The notes under the pieces were generated by a model that did not search any database, was not told the origin of the DNA, and saw only the letters and a list, made by a program, of their open reading frames with translations. A DNA stretch of 64,000 nt from Polyangiaceae bacterium. Its GTDB lineage: Bacteria; Myxococcota_A; Polyangia; Polyangiales; Polyangiaceae. This document shows positions 28,131 through 35,735 of the stretch, piece by piece. Positions within the stretch are counted from its first letter, which is position 1. Each line of letters opens with the position of its first letter. Location of the stretch: positions 62,001 through 126,000 of the forward strand of contig JAWKRG010000016.1 in NCBI GenBank assembly GCA_041389725.1. The letters run 5' to 3'. The position numbers and the translations under genes are program-made.

Positions 28131-29087
28131 ATGCTGCGCTGCGTCATGGGCGAAGGCACGCGCAAGGATGACGCTCCGCCACCGGCTTTGGTCGGGCAGC
28201 TCGAGCGCCGCGGACTTGGAGACTACGCTGGGCCCGACTCGGTGCTGGAACGGGTTTCCAGCTACGAGCGTCGTGGTGCGTTGGTGACCGTGGCTGGCAG
28301 GAGCGTCCAGGGGGAGCCGATCCTGAGCGTTGAGATCGGACCGGCGCAGGCGCCCGTGAGTCTCGTCGTCGCCGGACTCCACCCGATGGAGTGGATCGGA
28401 GTGGAGAGCGCGCTCGCCTGCGTGGAGGCTTGGCTCGAGGAGCCTCCAGCGGAGCGTCGCTTGGTGGCGGTGCCGATGGCGAATCCCGATGGAATTCGCG
28501 CCGTCGAAGCGAACCTCAGACGCGGGCGGCGTCGCTTCGTTCGTCACAACGCCCACGGCGTCGATCTGAACCGCAACTTCCCGGCGTTCTGGGGGAGCTC
28601 TCCCGTCGCGCGGTTGTTGCGGCGCACCTTCGCGCCGGGGCGCGCGCCCGCGAGCGAGCCCGAGGTTCGAGCGATCATCGATCGCGTGGCGCGGGACCCT
28701 GTCGACCGCGTCGTGTCGCTGCACAGCTTCGGCGGGGCCGTGCTCTATCCCTACGGCGCCGTGCGAGCGCGCGCTCACGACTTTCGTCGACTGGCGCGCT
28801 GGGCAGAGCGGGTCGCAGAGAGCGCTGACACGCGTCGTCCGTATCGCGCGGTCCAGTCTTCCCATTGGGTCGCCGGCTTCACCGCGCGCGGCATGGAGAT
28901 CGACTATTTCTATCAGCACCGCGGCGCCCTGGCGCTCCTCGTCGAGTGCTCACGAGGCGGCGTATGGCGACGCGTGCCACGACCGAGCCACGTCGTGGAA
29001 CCCTTCGCCTGGTTCAACCCCCCCGAACGCGCCGCGACCAGCAACGCGATCGCCGGCGCGCTCATGCCGTTTCTGCGCGGGGACTAG
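28131..29087 (+). CDS. M14-family zinc carboxypeptidase-like protein
   Basis: 318 residues (the alternative ATG 28146 gives 313). Zinc ligands of the M14 family can be seen: H-P-M-E (His84, Glu87) and a second His in V-S-L-H-S-F-G-G (His198). V-D-L-N-R-N-F-P (145-151) matches the substrate Arg/Asn motif and L-L-V-E-C-S-R-G-G has the catalytic Glu (Glu272). No signal peptide or membrane helix, so it should be cytoplasmic, unlike secreted carboxypeptidases. Substrates of such members include peptidoglycan-derived peptides and modified amino acids; none can be chosen here. It faces the spermidine synthase fusion gene across a 53-bp gap. Confidence 0.82.
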   Translation: MLRCVMGEGTRKDDAPPPALVGQLERRGLGDYAGPDSVLERVSSYERRGALVTVAGRSVQGEPILSVEIGPAQAPVSLVVAGLHPMEWIGVESALACVEAWLEEPPAERRLVAVPMANPDGIRAVEANLRRGRRRFVRHNAHGVDLNRNFPAFWGSSPVARLLRRTFAPGRAPASEPEVRAIIDRVARDPVDRVVSLHSFGGAVLYPYGAVRARAHDFRRLARWAERVAESADTRRPYRAVQSSHWVAGFTARGMEIDYFYQHRGALALLVECSRGGVWRRVPRPSHVVEPFAWFNPPERAATSNAIAGALMPFLRGD

Positions 29088-29163
29088 GCGAGGAAGGCCA
29101 TTGAAGAATTTCTGCGCGCAGCCTGCTCGAGCGCAGGTTCTCGGCCCGCTGGCGTTGGGGCCA

Positions 29164-29958
29164 CTACTGCCGCCATAGCAGCCATGCCAGCAGCCGCAGG
29201 GCTGCAATTCCCGCCGCAAAAGGAGCCGCCCACTTGATGATGCGTGCGGAGCGCGCGGCTACTCGTTCGCGACCATGGCGCAGAACGTAGAATGCGGTTC
29301 CGCCTAGAATCCCCAGCGACAGAACCACCCCGAGTACCACAGGAACGAAGGACTCCCCGCGGGCTTGTGCGTCCTTTGCGTGCCAACCGAAGATCAGCAC
29401 GAGAAACGGGAGAAGCATCGCTCCGCCGAAAAGGAGTCGGATTCGGTACCCACGCGGGTCGTCGAGCTCGGCCTCCCCATGCCGCCTGAGTCTGCGCAGC
29501 TTGAAGTCGCACGCAAAAGCGCACATGCCGAAGAACAACGCGAGCACGCTCACGGTCTTGAACGAGAACGCACGGTTTCTTTGCGCCTCGCGGCTTCCGC
29601 GTGACCGGTCGCTGCCGGGCCGACTCAAGGTAGGGTCTTCCGGTAGGAAGGTAACGGGGAAGGTGGCACCCATCGGAAAGGGCGCGTCTTCGTGACCCAC
29701 CGACCAAGAGTATTGTTGGGACCCCACCTCGAACGCGTAGTGAACGTACGTCGCAGAGCCCTGACGGGTGACCTTGGTGACCGTTGCCATCGCCGTTGCG
29801 CCGTGATCTCCCAGCGCATCGAGCCTCCTGGCCTGACGTTCAAAGAGGCCGTACAAGCCAAGGGGAAGGGTCACGAACAACAAGCCAAAGATCACTCGCC
29901 AGCGCGCGAGGTCCCTGATGTTCCGTTCGAGGCGTCCGGCTGGGACGTCACTTCCCAT
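29164..29958 (-). CDS. DUF3592-like membrane protein
   Basis: 264 residues. One N-terminal membrane helix (about 20-42), then a soluble part with the A-T-V-T-K-V...Y-V-H-Y-A-F-E-V pattern and a T-F-P-V-T-F-L-P-E-D-P segment, which fits DUF3592 proteins. Three more helices lie at about 130-150, 175-195 and 205-225, and a final amphipathic one near the end. No catalytic motif. The function of the domain is unknown. It has no close neighbour on its strand, with a 76-bp gap to the M14-type gene. Confidence 0.65.
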   Translation of the reverse strand: MGSDVPAGRLERNIRDLARWRVIFGLLFVTLPLGLYGLFERQARRLDALGDHGATAMATVTKVTRQGSATYVHYAFEVGSQQYSWSVGHEDAPFPMGATFPVTFLPEDPTLSRPGSDRSRGSREAQRNRAFSFKTVSVLALFFGMCAFACDFKLRRLRRHGEAELDDPRGYRIRLLFGGAMLLPFLVLIFGWHAKDAQARGESFVPVVLGVVLSLGILGGTAFYVLRHGRERVAARSARIIKWAAPFAAGIAALRLLAWLLWRQ

Positions 29959-30316
29959 ACGCAGGCTCCTCTTCGACGAGGAAGACGGGCAACTCGGCGG
30001 TAGTCATTGATCTCACCTGTCTACCAAGAGCCCCGAAAAGGAAAGGTGTCGCACGGTCATTCGCTGATCGGCGCGGAATCCCGCCGGAGGCGGGGGCCAA
30101 CGCAGAGCCGCAGCGCAGCGAAGGCGCACCGAAGACGTTGGCGAGTCCCCAGCGGGATTCGTTTCCGAGCGAGAGTGCGAGCTGAAAGCTCGCACGCGCG
30201 AGGAGGGGGAGGCTGCGCGAAGCGAAGCCGAGCCCCACCCGCTCGGCACGGAATCCCGCCGGAGGCGGGGGCCAACGCAGAGCCGCAGCGCAGCGAAGGC
30301 GCGGCGTTGGCCAGGG
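29959..30316. other. Gene-free structured region upstream of tRNA-Glu
   Basis: About 360 bp with no supported gene, only repeats and hairpins (described separately). A 60-bp sequence is present twice, and part of the tRNA 3' end is copied here. Open frames across it are shadows made by the repeat. Confidence 0.6.
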
Positions 30317-30334
30317 CGTCCCCAGCGGGATTCG
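30068..30334. repeat. Direct repeat containing a copy of the tRNA-Glu 3' end
   Basis: The 60-bp sequence at 30068-30127 (core CGGAATCCCGCCGGAGGCGG) recurs at 30243-30302 with one mismatch, 175 bp away. Each copy is followed by GTCCCCAGCGGGATTCG (17 bp, exact), at 30145-30161 and 30318-30334. The second 17-mer is the T-arm and acceptor end of tRNA-Glu. The two halves also pair with each other (CGGAATCCCGC against GCGGGATTCG), giving a large stem. This looks like an integration footprint or a small repeat element that carries tRNA-like ends. Confidence 0.75.
30175..30195. other. Perfect 9-bp hairpin between repeat copies
   Basis: GTGCGAGCT, loop GAA, AGCTCGCAC (30175-30195). It sits midway between the two copies of the 60-bp repeat, with the outer inverted sequences around it, so the whole can fold as one long structure. 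Confidence 0.6.
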
Positions 30335-30391
30335 AACCCGCGTTACAGCCTTGAAAGGGCCGTGTCCTGGGCCTGACTAGACGATGGGGAC
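30317..30391 (-). tRNA. tRNA-Glu (anticodon UUC)
   Basis: On the minus strand the sequence begins GTCCCCATCGTCTAG and ends GCTGGGGAC with discriminator G. The 7-bp acceptor stem (GTCCCCA with TGGGGAC) is perfect, the anticodon arm is CGGCC-CTTTCAA-GGCTG with anticodon TTC, and the T arm is GCGGG-TTCGAAT-CCCGC. CCA is not encoded (CCC follows). The 17 bases at its 3' end recur 173 bp downstream of it on its strand. Confidence 0.97.
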
Positions 30392-30601
30392 CACAAACGG
30401 GCGGGGAACATAGCCAAAAGGTGCCGGCATCGCAATCGGTGATTTCCTCGGGGTTTCGCCGCGGTTTGCGTACTGGGGCGGGGCAGGAGCCGAGTGGGGC
30501 GGTCGAGCCAGGGTGGCCTCGGCCTGCGGACGACCGGCTCCCGTGCGATTGAGCGCCGCCTCGGTTGCGACTCGCGGACGCGGCACACTAGCTTCGTGCT
30601 C

Positions 30602-31123
30602 GTGAAGCGCCTCTGTGCATTGCTCGTCGTGCTCGGCGCATCTGGATGTCGCACGACGGCGACGGGGTACCCCTTTCACTCACGAGGCGTGTACGAGGCC
30701 CCGAAGTCGGCGTATCGCGTCGAAGTTCTGGGAGAAGGACGCGTAGCAGCGGGGGCGGACGTCACGAGTGCCGGCTCTGGTCTGGCGCGGTTCTGTTCCG
30801 CAGCCGGCGCGGTGCCCCTCACGCTGAAGGTGAGTGGAACCGCGAGCACCGCAAGCTACGAGCTCGGCCCGACACGCGGTTCGGTGGCGTGGGCGGGACG
30901 TAGTCGCGAAGCGTCGCTGCGAATGCTCCTCGGCAAGGCAGGGCTATCGCACTTCGACGCTGCCGAACTCGACGAGAGCATCCGTGCGATCGACGGCATG
31001 CTCGCAGGACCGAAGGGAACCCTGCTCGCAGGCCAGACACGAAGCCTTCGCGTGGTCACGACTCGGCTGTCGCGCAGCGCGGCGCCAGCGCCGCTGACGT
31101 CGTCCGCGTGCGGCACGTTTTGA
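30602..31123 (+). CDS. Putative lipoprotein, unknown function
   Basis: 173 residues from GTG 30602 (GTG at 30596 also is possible; the longer frame from 30494 runs through the tRNA-side spacer and is rejected). The signal peptide M-K-R-L-C-A-L-L-V-V-L-G-A-S-G-C has a good lipobox with the anchor Cys at residue 16. The mature protein is Ser/Ala/Gly-rich with several beta-strand-like stretches (Y-R-V-E-V-L-G-E-G-R-V), a second part that is helical (about 105-145) and a C-terminal Cys. No family recognised. It reads away from tRNA-Glu. Confidence 0.65.
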   Translation: MKRLCALLVVLGASGCRTTATGYPFHSRGVYEAPKSAYRVEVLGEGRVAAGADVTSAGSGLARFCSAAGAVPLTLKVSGTASTASYELGPTRGSVAWAGRSREASLRMLLGKAGLSHFDAAELDESIRAIDGMLAGPKGTLLAGQTRSLRVVTTRLSRSAAPAPLTSSACGTF

Positions 31124-31184
31124 CGCCTACGGAGCAACACCAGTCGCCGGCTTCGACTCCCGTTGGGTCGCTGGCTGCCCTCGC

Positions 31185-31232
31185 TTGACAGCAACATCGC
31201 GGCGTTATAAGTAACCAGAAGGTTAGATAACC
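31185..31232 (+). promoter_or_regulatory. Promoter and operator of the SRPBCC-arsR operon
   Basis: TTGACA (31185-31190) is a perfect -35 box; TATAAG (31206-31211) is a -10 box 15 bp downstream. Immediately after is TAACC-N4-GGTTA-N2-TAACC (31212-31232): two overlapping inverted repeats sharing the central GGTTA, right at the expected start of transcription. This is where an ArsR-type repressor would block the polymerase, and the gene's own operon encodes one. Autorepression is inferred. Confidence 0.7.
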
Positions 31233-31262
31233 GTACGGTGCTTCAAGAGGGCTAGACGCACC

Positions 31263-31742
31263 ATGAGCAAGCAATTCGCCGAACGGGAATGGTCTCTAGA
31301 TCGAGAAATCGTGATCATGCGGGTGTACGACGCGCCGCGGGAGCTCGTGTTCGAGGCCTGGACGAATCCGGAGCACGTCGTGCAATGGTTTGGGCCGATG
31401 GGTTTCACGCTGACGACGCAGGAGATCGACATCCGGGTCGGTGGCAGGTGGCGCTTCGTGTTTCGTGGCCCCGACGGAACGACCTACGACAACCGCATGG
31501 TCTTCCTGGAAGTGAAGCGACCTGAGTTGCTCGTGTTCGACCACGGCGCAGATCGCGACGAAGATCCCGGGAGGTTCCGCGTTACCGTGACCTTCGACGA
31601 GCAGACCAACGGCAAGACCGTGGTAACCCTTCGCCAGCTCCACCCGACGAAGGAGCAGCGCGCGCGGACCATCGCATTCGGGGCGGTGGAGTTCGGTCTG
31701 CAGACCCTCGACAAGCTGGCCGCCCACTTGCAGGGAATGTGA
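31263..31742 (+). CDS. SRPBCC/AHSA1-like ligand-binding protein
   Basis: 159 residues. The AHSA1 (activator of Hsp90 ATPase homologue 1-like) fold is clear: M-R-V-Y-D-A-P-R-E-L-V-F-E-A-W-T-N-P-E (20-38), then V-V-Q-W-F-G-P (42-48), strands G-G-R-W-R-F-V-F-R-G-P-D-G and the final long helix with F-G-A-V-E-F-G-L-Q-T-L-D-K-L-A-A. The helix-grip cavity usually binds a hydrophobic ligand. It is followed by an ArsR-type regulator whose ATG is just past its stop, a common two-gene pair in this family in which the SRPBCC protein is thought to be the effector. Confidence 0.88.
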   Translation: MSKQFAEREWSLDREIVIMRVYDAPRELVFEAWTNPEHVVQWFGPMGFTLTTQEIDIRVGGRWRFVFRGPDGTTYDNRMVFLEVKRPELLVFDHGADRDEDPGRFRVTVTFDEQTNGKTVVTLRQLHPTKEQRARTIAFGAVEFGLQTLDKLAAHLQGM

Positions 31743-31744
31743 AC

Positions 31745-32173
31745 ATGGACGCGGACCCTCTGAGCAGAACCTTTGCGGCGCTGGCGGATCCCACACGCCG
31801 CGCCATCTTGGCGCGGCTCGCCCAAGGGTCGGCGACGGTGAAGGAGCTTTCGGCGCCCTTCAACATGAGCGGACCCGCAATCTCCAAACACCTGAGGGTA
31901 CTGGAGCGCGCCGGGCTCATCAGTCAGGGCAGGGAAGCGCAGCGCCGCCCTCGTCGCCTCGAGGCCGCGTCCATCAAGGCCGTCGCGGACTGGTCGGAGT
32001 CCTACCGGCAGTTCTGGGAAGAGAGCTTCGACCGCTTGGGCGACTACCTCGAAGTGCTCCAGGGCCGCCAGCCCGCGAGCAAGCAATCCGCAAAGAAGGC
32101 GAGCTCGCCGCGCCGCAAAGGAAGCCGCCGCGCTCGGCCTCGCCGGTCAACGAAGCGCGGCGGAGCGCGATGA
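31745..32173 (+). CDS. ArsR-family transcriptional regulator
   Basis: 142 residues from ATG 31745, preceded by CAGGGA; a GTG two codons earlier overlaps the previous stop. The winged helix has the ArsR pattern: F-A-A-L-A-D-P-T-R-R-A-I-L (10-22), V-K-E-L-S, M-S-G-P-A-I-S-K-H-L-R-V-L (recognition helix) and A-G-L-I-S. No metal-binding Cys pair of the ELCVCDL type, so it senses something other than arsenic or zinc, perhaps via its SRPBCC partner. The tail of about 35 residues is Lys/Arg/Ser-rich and likely aids DNA binding. The operator at 31212-31232 is its probable target. Confidence 0.9.
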   Translation: MDADPLSRTFAALADPTRRAILARLAQGSATVKELSAPFNMSGPAISKHLRVLERAGLISQGREAQRRPRRLEAASIKAVADWSESYRQFWEESFDRLGDYLEVLQGRQPASKQSAKKASSPRRKGSRRARPRRSTKRGGAR

Positions 32174-32245
32174 ATCCCCAGGACGCCAATCGAGGTCCGC
32201 GCTGGTTCGGGCGACGTGGTTCCTCCTGCGGCGCGCGCTGAGTGC

Positions 32246-33781
32246 TCAGTACGACAGCGACTCGCGGGCTGCGTTGGCGATGTCGGGGTCAGGGTGCTGG
32301 CCCAGTTCCGTGAGGAGCCTCTGAGCCTCGCGATCTTTGCTGTGATCGCCGAGTCCCCGCACGATGGCCCACATCACGTCGCGGCTGGGATTCTGCGCGA
32401 GTTTGTGGCGGTAGTAGGCGACCAGCTGAGGGGCGGGGGCTAGGCGCGCCATGCCCTGGAGCGCGTCGTTGCGCACGGCCTCCGAAGGGTCGTTCTCCGC
32501 CGCGTGTTGGATGAGGGGCAACAGCTGCGGGAACTGGCTCAGGTTGGCGAATTGGAAAGCCATCGCCCGGCGCACGCTCTCGCTCTGGTCGGCCAGGAGC
32601 TTCTGCACCATCGTCCAGACCCATTGCATCTGGTTTTCGGGTTGCCAGTGCAGGTTCTCGGCAATGGCTTCGCGCACCTTCTCCGACGGGTTCTGCATGT
32701 GCTTCTCGAACACCGCGCGCGCTACGTCGCCGTGGCCATGGTTGTGCGCCAGGCACAGCGTGCCAATGCAGGCGGATTGCACGTCCTCGCTTCCGTCGGT
32801 ATCGCACTGCTGGGCGACGCCGTACACGATCTGCGCGTCGTCACGGAAGTCGCTCAGGGCCGATACCCCCGCGGCGCGCACCGCCGGATCGGAATCTTGC
32901 GCCAGCTGAATCAGCATTTCCCGTTTGCCTTGGAAGCGCTCTGCAGCGTTGAAGCGCAGGTTTTCCGCCACGCTCTTGCGCACGTGGGGGTCGGAGCTCT
33001 GGGCCAATTGCTGCACCATGTGCAGCGCGCCTTCCTCCGCGAATTTGCAGGCTGCCTTGACCACCTCGTCGAAGGTCTCTTGGTCCAGCCCCGGCGTGTT
33101 CGCTACGGCGTACAGGGACTGCAGGTGCTGCGGCTGCACTCGGTTGTCCACCAGGTTGGCCCAGGCCTCCAGCGCTTTGCGTCTCACCTGTACGGTGCCT
33201 TGCAGCATGTGCTGAGCGAGCATTGGCTCGACTTCCTGGTACTTGCCTGCGTCCGAGTAGCACTCCAGGAACAACTCGTAGAGGGCGTCGCAAAGTTCGC
33301 CTTCGTTGCGACTTTGGAGCCCGGGGAAGCGGGCCAGTACCTCTGGCAGCGGCAACGCGAAGTGTTCGTTGCCGTCCGCCGGTACGACCTTGAGATCAGC
33401 TTCCGCGCTCGGATCCTTCACCGACGGAATGTCGGCGACGGCTTGTACCTTGTAGCTCACGTTGTGAGCGGAAGGCAGCGTGTCTGCCGGCACGGTAATG
33501 CGGAAGGAGTACTCGTGCTGGGAGCCCGGAGGTAGGTCCACGCCGGCCGCCACGGTCTGCTCGCCGACGACGCGCGTGTCGATATTGGGCAGTCCCCCCT
33601 CGTCGTTCGACTGAACGGAGACGTAGATCAGATGAACGCGCAGGTTGGTGAGCTTCAGCGGCTTCTTGCCGCCCGTCAGCCACACCTTGCCGCCCACCAC
33701 TCCGCCGGGGGAGCCCTGCGGTCGATCCAGTGCCAGTCGCAAATCCGTCCCGCCCCCAAACATCGCGTCCAACAGACCCAT
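32246..33781 (-). CDS. Spo0M-like arrestin-fold protein fused to HEAT repeats
   Basis: 511 residues. The N-terminus (about 5-135) reads as the Spo0M/arrestin-like beta-sandwich: L-R-L-A-L-D-R-P-Q-G-S-P-G-G-V-V-G-G-K-V, L-T-N-L-R-V-H-L-I-Y and Y-S-F-R-I-T-V-P. Residues about 150-505 are about nine helical repeats with D-P-x-V-R-K-S-V-A-E-N-L, D-P-A-V-R-A-A-G-V-S-A-L and S-E-S-V-R-R-A-M-A-F-Q, the signature of HEAT repeats. Spo0M of Bacillus alone is short and affects sporulation; the added HEAT solenoid suggests a large binding surface. No membrane part. It is a stand-alone gene that converges with the ArsR operon. Confidence 0.85.
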   Translation of the reverse strand: MGLLDAMFGGGTDLRLALDRPQGSPGGVVGGKVWLTGGKKPLKLTNLRVHLIYVSVQSNDEGGLPNIDTRVVGEQTVAAGVDLPPGSQHEYSFRITVPADTLPSAHNVSYKVQAVADIPSVKDPSAEADLKVVPADGNEHFALPLPEVLARFPGLQSRNEGELCDALYELFLECYSDAGKYQEVEPMLAQHMLQGTVQVRRKALEAWANLVDNRVQPQHLQSLYAVANTPGLDQETFDEVVKAACKFAEEGALHMVQQLAQSSDPHVRKSVAENLRFNAAERFQGKREMLIQLAQDSDPAVRAAGVSALSDFRDDAQIVYGVAQQCDTDGSEDVQSACIGTLCLAHNHGHGDVARAVFEKHMQNPSEKVREAIAENLHWQPENQMQWVWTMVQKLLADQSESVRRAMAFQFANLSQFPQLLPLIQHAAENDPSEAVRNDALQGMARLAPAPQLVAYYRHKLAQNPSRDVMWAIVRGLGDHSKDREAQRLLTELGQHPDPDIANAARESLSY

Positions 33782-33936
33782 CGGGTGTCCTTTCGCCGCG
33801 CCCCTTCATGGGGCAAATCCTCAGGTAGCGCGTCCTACGATGGGTGCGTCACCGAGCTTCCCTGTGTTATCCCCGACCCCATGTCACGGACGGGAGAGCG
33901 CGATCCCAGTCGAGTCAGAGCACCAGGGTTGCGTTG

Positions 33937-34632
33937 ATGTCCGTCTGGGCCGTTCCTGCCGTGATTGTGGCGCTGGTCGCGCTCATCGGGCTGCTCGCCT
34001 GGTGGGTGAACCCGAAGCGTTGGCTGACTAAGATCACCCCGACGCCCGTCGTCTATGCGAAGGACGGCATGCGAATCAAGGTGACGGGCGAGCTGATTTG
34101 TGATGGGGAGCCGCTGACGGCGCCCGTCAGCGGGCGGCGCGCTGCAGCGTGGGTGCTGGAGGTGACCCAACGCGGCCACAACGACCACGGGCAGCGCGGC
34201 GCTGGCGAGCGAACCATTGCCAAGGAATCGCGGGCCACTCAGTTCGTCATCGACGACGGTTCGGGCCGCGCGCTCATTCGAGCGCCCGTGGAACGCATGA
34301 ACCTCGTTCTGACGAGGCAGGGTGAAGCCGACAGCTGGATAGCGAAGGAGCCGGCCGCGACGCTCATCCGCAGGCTGAGTGCGGAGCACGGCATCAATCC
34401 CGCGTTTCGCGACAACACGGGGTTCATTCGCTTCAAGGAAGCCGCGGCAGAGGTAGGGTCACGCATCTCCGTCGCGGGCTGGTGCCGGTGGATTCAAGAC
34501 GAGCGCGGCGAACGCACCCTGCTGCTCGAACCGCGAGCTTCCGATGGCCTGGAACTCATCGTCTGCGACGACCCTGCCGTCGTCGCCGTCAATCCGACGC
34601 GCCCCGCGCCCGGCTACCGCCTGTCCACGTGA
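33937..34632 (+). CDS. Membrane protein with GIDE-like domain
   Basis: 231 residues from ATG 33937 (the frame is open from 33844, but that upstream part is basic and non-hydrophobic). One N-terminal membrane helix (about 5-22, A-V-P-A-V-I-V-A-L-V-A-L-I-G). The rest has R-I-K-V-T-G-E-L-I-C-D-G-E-P-L-T-A-P-V-S-G-R-R-A-A-A-W-V-L-E-V, the layout of the GIDE/E3 ubiquitin ligase-like domain (a soluble OB-type fold first seen in mitochondrial MUL1), then F-V-I-D-D-G-S-G-R-A-L-I. No RING domain follows, as is normal in bacteria. Role unknown. Family call is by pattern and only moderately sure. Confidence 0.6.
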   Translation: MSVWAVPAVIVALVALIGLLAWWVNPKRWLTKITPTPVVYAKDGMRIKVTGELICDGEPLTAPVSGRRAAAWVLEVTQRGHNDHGQRGAGERTIAKESRATQFVIDDGSGRALIRAPVERMNLVLTRQGEADSWIAKEPAATLIRRLSAEHGINPAFRDNTGFIRFKEAAAEVGSRISVAGWCRWIQDERGERTLLLEPRASDGLELIVCDDPAVVAVNPTRPAPGYRLST

Positions 34633-34748
34633 GTGCCCCGCGTTCACGGCACGTGCCGGGCATCGCCACGTGCAAGTCGAGCTCAAGCTCGAGCGCAAGG
34701 CGACGTTCAGGGAAGGGGAAGAGGTCGTCCATCTTCGAGAGTCACCCC

Positions 34749-35735
34749 ATGCGTTTCGCCCGCCTGAGTTCCGCACTGCTCGGCGCTCTTCTCTTCACCG
34801 GCGCCGGACCCGCGAAGGCCGCTCCCTCCCTGAGCGCGAAAGTGCAGACGGAAGCAGCCCAAGGCGGTAGCGATGACAAGTACGATGAAACCTTGCCGCC
34901 CACGGTCGACGAGGCGGCCTTCGAGCACGCTCGCATGATGTTCGGCGAAGGCGCTGCCGCCTACGAGGCCGGTCGATATCCGGAAGCCATCGACAAGTTC
35001 CTGGTCGCGGCGAGCATCTATCCGAATCCGCAGTTCTCTTTCAACGTCGCGAAGGCCTACGATCAGCTGGGCGATACGGCCGGCGCCCTGCGTTTCTATC
35101 GCGAGTACCTCAAGCAGCAGCGGGACGCACCGGACCGCGAGACGGTGCAGGGAAGGGTGCGAGAACTCGAACTCGGGCTGAGCCGACGGGGGATCCAGCA
35201 GCTCGCGGTCACATCAAAGCCGTCTGGAGCTACTCTGCTAATCGACGGCCGCCCCGTGGGGGTGACCCCCTGGGTTGGTGAGACGTGGCCGGGCAAGCAC
35301 CGGCTAGCCTTGCGACAGCCGGGCTACCGGGACGCAGAAACCGAAGTGGTGCTCAGCCGCCACCGCGCACTGGACGTAGCACTGCAGCTCGAGGCGCGGC
35401 CGAAGCCCAGCGCCCAGCGGCCAGCTGGGTCGATCTCGCCGCGGCCCAGCGGGCGGATCGGCATGCTGACCTGGGGAGCGCTCGGCATCGGGGTCGTGGG
35501 TCTCGGTGGCGCCCTGCTCTCCGAGAGCGCCAGTGATCAGTCCGGTATTTCGCGGACGAGCGCATTCTTCGCAGGCGTGAGCACGATGGCCTTCGCGGCG
35601 GGCGGTACGCTGCTCTACTTGGATCTGCGAGGAGCCTCAGCTCCAGGCAGCGATCGCGCCGCGGCTGCGACGGACGAGTTGCGTTTGGGCTGTTGGGCGG
35701 CCGGCTGCAACGTGCAGTTGGCTCACGCCTTCTAG
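34749..35735 (+). CDS. Secreted TPR and PEGA domain protein
   Basis: 328 residues from ATG 34749 (the longer frame from 34482 overlaps the previous gene). A signal peptide (about 1-24, ends A-K-A-A) is followed by a TPR-type region (about 60-135) with E-G-A-A-A-Y-E-A-G-R-Y-P-E-A-I-D-K-F and D-T-A-G-A-L-R-F-Y. PEGA (about 157-215) has T-S-K-P-S-G-A-T-L-L-I-D-G and P-G-K-H-R-L-A-L-R-Q-P-G-Y. Then two hydrophobic helices (about 240-260 and 275-295) and a Cys-containing end. It stands next to a converging Ser/Thr kinase gene; a similar protein follows the kinase at 43394. An envelope scaffold role is inferred. Confidence 0.78.
   Translation: MRFARLSSALLGALLFTGAGPAKAAPSLSAKVQTEAAQGGSDDKYDETLPPTVDEAAFEHARMMFGEGAAAYEAGRYPEAIDKFLVAASIYPNPQFSFNVAKAYDQLGDTAGALRFYREYLKQQRDAPDRETVQGRVRELELGLSRRGIQQLAVTSKPSGATLLIDGRPVGVTPWVGETWPGKHRLALRQPGYRDAETEVVLSRHRALDVALQLEARPKPSAQRPAGSISPRPSGRIGMLTWGALGIGVVGLGGALLSESASDQSGISRTSAFFAGVSTMAFAAGGTLLYLDLRGASAPGSDRAAAATDELRLGCWAAGCNVQLAHAF

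Noticed and set aside
30007..30354. Open frames over the tRNA-Glu repeat region
   Set aside because: They cross the repeats and part of the tRNA and translate to Arg/Ala-rich sequence on both strands.
32173..32240. Small open frame (24 codons) after the arsR-type gene
   Set aside because: Too short and Arg-rich, no ribosome site; it looks like random read-through between converging genes.
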